The notes under the pieces: model-generated
What the model was told of the DNA's origin: nothing
Databases searched by the model: none
Seen by the model: the letters and a program-made list of their open reading frames with translations, nothing else
Part shown: one piece after another, positions 60,711-64,000 of the stretch
How the letters are laid out: the number at the start of each line of letters is the position of its first letter
Position numbering within the stretch: position 1 is the stretch's first letter
Translations under genes and position numbers: made by a program
Assembly: GCF_047663525.1 (NCBI RefSeq)
Contig: NC_092590.1
Span: forward strand, 16,457,001-16,521,000
Direction: 5' to 3'
DNA length: 64,000 bases
From: Anas platyrhynchos
Lineage: Eukaryota; Chordata; Aves; Anseriformes; Anatidae

Positions 60711-62225
60711 AATGGGGAAAAAAAAAGTTGATTGTTCAATCTCCAGTCTCTTAACAAAAAAGAGTCACTCAGAGCCACCCTGAAATAGTAACAGGGGTAT
60801 GCCCCAAGTCATCTGCTGCTCCTCCAGTCTCATCTCCCCTGACTTTCATGTAGGCTGGGAGGACCAGGAACACGGAGGAAGGCTTTCAGGAGCAGAAGTT
60901 ACAAGAGAAATAATTTGCCCTTTGTTATCCCCTTTGCCTGAGGAAAACAGGGTGGAAACTTGATGCTAGGCAGAGGCACAGCAACGAGGATCAGTGTGTA
61001 AAAAAAAAAAAAAAACAAAAAAACATGGGAACTGCCCTGTGTAACCAGACACACTATTTTTCCCCTAGAAAAACTCCGAAGGCAGTATTAACGCTGGTAC
61101 AGAAATGCAGACACTTAGAGTTCGGTTTTCAAAATCAGGTTCTTAATTCAGCAATTAAACACCTGCACACTGATTAGCGATTCAGAGAGCCTGTCGGCGC
61201 TTACCTTTTTCAGTGGGTGTCAAGTGCCAATTTTAGGTCTAAGTGCAGATGTAGGTGCATGCACAGAGGGTTTCAAGATTGGAAACCAGGCTTTTAACAA
61301 CAACAGGTTCATCTGCCTGTGCCTCCTCTGCACTGCACAGTAAAATCAGCTGAGCATAAACGTGGAGGCGAGGAATAAGGAGCATGAACCGGCTAATAGT
61401 TGCTGTTATGAATCTGTCAGACGATGACTTGCTGCCTGACAAGGAAAATACTGTTCTGCTAAACGGGGCAGCAGGCTCTTCAGCTCCCAATTTATGGCAT
61501 TTCCCTGCTTTGCTTCCTTTTGATTTCTGAACTACTTTCCGGTGCCTTCACCTGCAGATCAATCACGTTGTTTAACAGAGTGTGGCACCTTTTGAACCCA
61601 AAAAGGCTGGCCACTGTGTGACTCCCTCCCTCTCCCATGGGGTAGAGGCATTGCATTAGGAGGCAGCAAGGTATTCCACGTATTGAATAACAAAGGCTCC
61701 TTGCCTTAGCCTGAATGAACAGAGGAAAAGAGTGTAAGAAAAGACAAGCTGCAGAATGAGACGTTGAAGGTAGCAGGGCAAACACTGCACCTGTCATCAA
61801 CTTTTTCCCTGGTCTGGGGACAGATGGCCTACCATTCCTAGTCTGTGCTTTCAGATCCCCTAGGAGATGTGATCATGTATTTTCTTTAAATCCAGGCTGA
61901 CATGTTGATAGTGTGAGTCACGTATATCACAGAAGCGAGGTATGGATTTCTGCCTCAAACCCCGAAAGAAAGACGGCCTTGTCAGCCTCACAGTAATATC
62001 TGCTGGAATGTTTCTTGGGTGGAGGAAAGAAATCAGTTTGGGTTTGTGAAAGGGGTCTGTATTTCTGCACATACACAGCCAGATGCTGGCTGAGACAAAG
62101 CAGCTTGCTTTTCAATTCTGTATATGAGGCTCAGGGCAGGGACAAAAAGCCGTGAATGTACTTGTGCAGGACCTGGAGGGGGCGCATTGCAGAAGAAATA
62201 CCAAGAAACTAGCCTGACCTGCTAT

Positions 62226-62251
62226 AAAATAAATGAATAAATAAATAATAA
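62226..62251. repeat. (AAAT)n microsatellite
   Basis: Irregular AAAT units with one AATG variant. Confidence 0.8.
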
Positions 62252-63442
62252 GAATGTCAGTAAGGAAGATAGCTCTTCTCCATATAAAACTCAATGAAAG
62301 ACCATTCTCAACCATAGCAAGGGTCCTCACTGGAATTAAGAGGCTCAATTTTGTGCATGAAAAAAAATAAAAAATAAAAAATTCCTTCAGTCTCAGAAGG
62401 CAGAGGAAGCACTCTGGCAATGTGCTGTCAAAAAGTGACATGACCCCAGTCTCTGGCTCCCTGTGGGTGGGAGAAGGATGTGGAGAGTTAACTGGGTTTG
62501 CTGCAATGAAAAGGAGGGATGCCTCATCCCAAATAAGAGAGCTGCAGGGTGAACTGGCTTTTTGGAGATCTGCCTGAGTTAGACCCAGCCTTAACAGCTG
62601 GTTACATAGTGCTGTGCTAGGAAGACTGTCACATCAGGAAGAAAATGCCGCTTGGGCTCCCTGGGCAGCTGTAGCTCTAGCAGTAGAGTCTTGAGACTTC
62701 TGCAGGTTGTAAAGACTGCTGTCCTGTAGGTCCTGGGCCATTGCTTAGTTTAAAAGAGAAGTTTGAATACCATGATTTTGAGTTTGAATAGCTGATATTC
62801 ATAAGTTGACCAGCAGCATTGTCAAAGCAACATCTAGTCCGTGGTAGAGTCAGCAGACCTTCAGTTATGCTTAGCAATTCTATTTTATTGCACTTCCTTT
62901 TTGTCTTGGCTGTTCCCTACCTCTTCTTCAAGTTTTGGCCCTAGCTGCTTGGATGAAGAGCAGTCTGACACGGACAGTAGGCACCTAAACTGATGGGGAC
63001 CAAAATATTATTTTTACCAAAAAAAATTAGACTTGGAATTGGTAGGAAGAGGTTTACAATTATTATCAGTATCTCAGTAATGCCAAAAAATGCCCTTGCC
63101 AACAAGAGAGCCCCAAGATTCCCAGTATTGTTACATGCATGTTGTAGAAGCACTCCCTCTCTGCAAAGAGTTTGTGCTCAAAGCAGGAAAGAGCGGGAGA
63201 GGAGGAGGAGAGAGACTGGCTTATAAAGGATCATTGCAGTGCTAGAGCATTTGTTTCTATTTGAACCCCAGTCTCCTTTCCAAATTGTGTCACTTTTTCT
63301 ACAAAAACATCACTCCCTTGTCCTGTGTTGTGCTGGTGCTGCTAAGCATCGTAGATGCTCTTTTATTAGGGGCTGTTGTTGCAACAAAACTTTAATGAAT
63401 CAGTTGCTGGAAATTTTTATGTTTTTTAAAGGTAAAATATGT

Positions 63443-63479
63443 AAAAAATAAAAATAAATAAATAAATAAATAAATAAAA
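63443..63479. repeat. (AAAT)n microsatellite
   Basis: About seven clean AAAT units following AAAAAATAAAAAT. The most regular microsatellite in this part of the window. Confidence 0.9.
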
Positions 63480-64000
63480 GCCCTCAGTTCTTAGACTGCT
63501 TGTTAAATCCCACTATAGCTAAATAACATCTGGCTTTCTATAAATACAGCAAGCTAGTCATTAACAGTGGGACTATTCACTGTTTACAGAGCTGCATTTG
63601 AAAAGAACTGAAATGCAAAGTATTCATTGAAGTCTGCAGAGCATCTGCCTGTGATAGACTTTTGATAAACCCAGCCTTGCACTCCAGTCATCTTCATGTT
63701 CCAGTGTTTGGATATCTTGCGTATGTCTTATCTTCTGGAGTCACAGGCATGTTACCGATGCAGGCAGCACGGGAATTTCTAACGTGCACAGAAATTTCTT
63801 GCGTGCAGAACCAACCACCTTGGACTCACACTCGTATTTAGTTATGCACAGCTGGTCTATCAGTCCCAATCAGTCTTTTATCCAGGTAAAGCCCTTTGCT
63901 GCCTCAGGACAAATAAACACAGGTTGCGCGTTGCATTAGGGCTATTGCAGTAAGTACTTTAAACCAGGCTTCTTTGCAGACACTGGAAGTAGCACGTTTT

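Larger units (their letters stand above)
59381..64000. other. Intergenic sequence to the window end, no gene seen
   Basis: AT-rich noncoding sequence with a run of A near 60098-60111, TTTA repeats at 60685-60710, an A run near 61002-61016, AAAT repeats at 62226-62251 and an AAAT microsatellite at 63443-63479. No exon or RNA gene could be supported up to the right edge. Confidence 0.6.

Noticed and set aside
63443..63479. Regular short repeats that might suggest an array
   Set aside because: Plain AAAT microsatellite without spacers; CRISPR arrays do not occur in vertebrate genomes.

Overview
This is a piece of vertebrate nuclear DNA, almost certainly from a bird. It is intron- and intergene-rich, carries three minus-strand CR1 LINE fragments of the avian type and one probable avian retroviral LTR, and holds the 3' end of a brain adhesion GPCR gene. 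I cannot name the species from the sequence. There is no operon structure, CRISPR array, tRNA or rRNA that I can support.

Positions 1 to about 14,310 hold the 3' end of ADGRL3 (latrophilin-3, LPHN3) on the + strand. The window opens inside an intron. Three coding exons are recognisable: an optional in-frame 129-bp exon (6108-6236), an optional 52-bp exon (9596-9647), and the large last exon (11846-12645 coding), which ends in the PDZ-binding tail LVTSL. All three junctions are in compatible phase. The 52-bp exon is not a multiple of three. Including it shifts the last exon into a second open frame that stops after about 20 codons (TAA at 11904-11906). The start of the last exon is therefore read in two frames, giving either a long tail of about 265 residues with a PDZ ligand or a short 37-residue tail without one. 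A 20-bp candidate microexon at 6640-6659 with near-perfect splice sites could add further short tails. The 3' UTR from 12646 is rich in A and T homopolymers and has two good poly(A) signals (14285 and 14724).

From about 14,730 to 64,000 I see no protein-coding gene. This fits the gene-poor region known beyond ADGRL3 in other vertebrates. It contains CR1 fragments at 27.3, 34.5 and 58.4-59.2 kb, the last with an uninterrupted 233-codon piece of the reverse-transcriptase ORF. It also contains a probable solo LTR at 43.5-44.0 kb, many homopolymer and AAAT/TA/TG microsatellites, two poly(A/T) tracts flanked by short direct repeats, and a few AT-rich, homeodomain-motif-dense stretches (22.8-23.6, 28.1-28.3 and 35.4-35.7 kb) that look like candidate conserved noncoding elements.

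The most notable biology is the ADGRL3 C-terminal splice switch with dual-frame use of the last exon. The other findings are modest and mostly need conservation or transcript data to judge.
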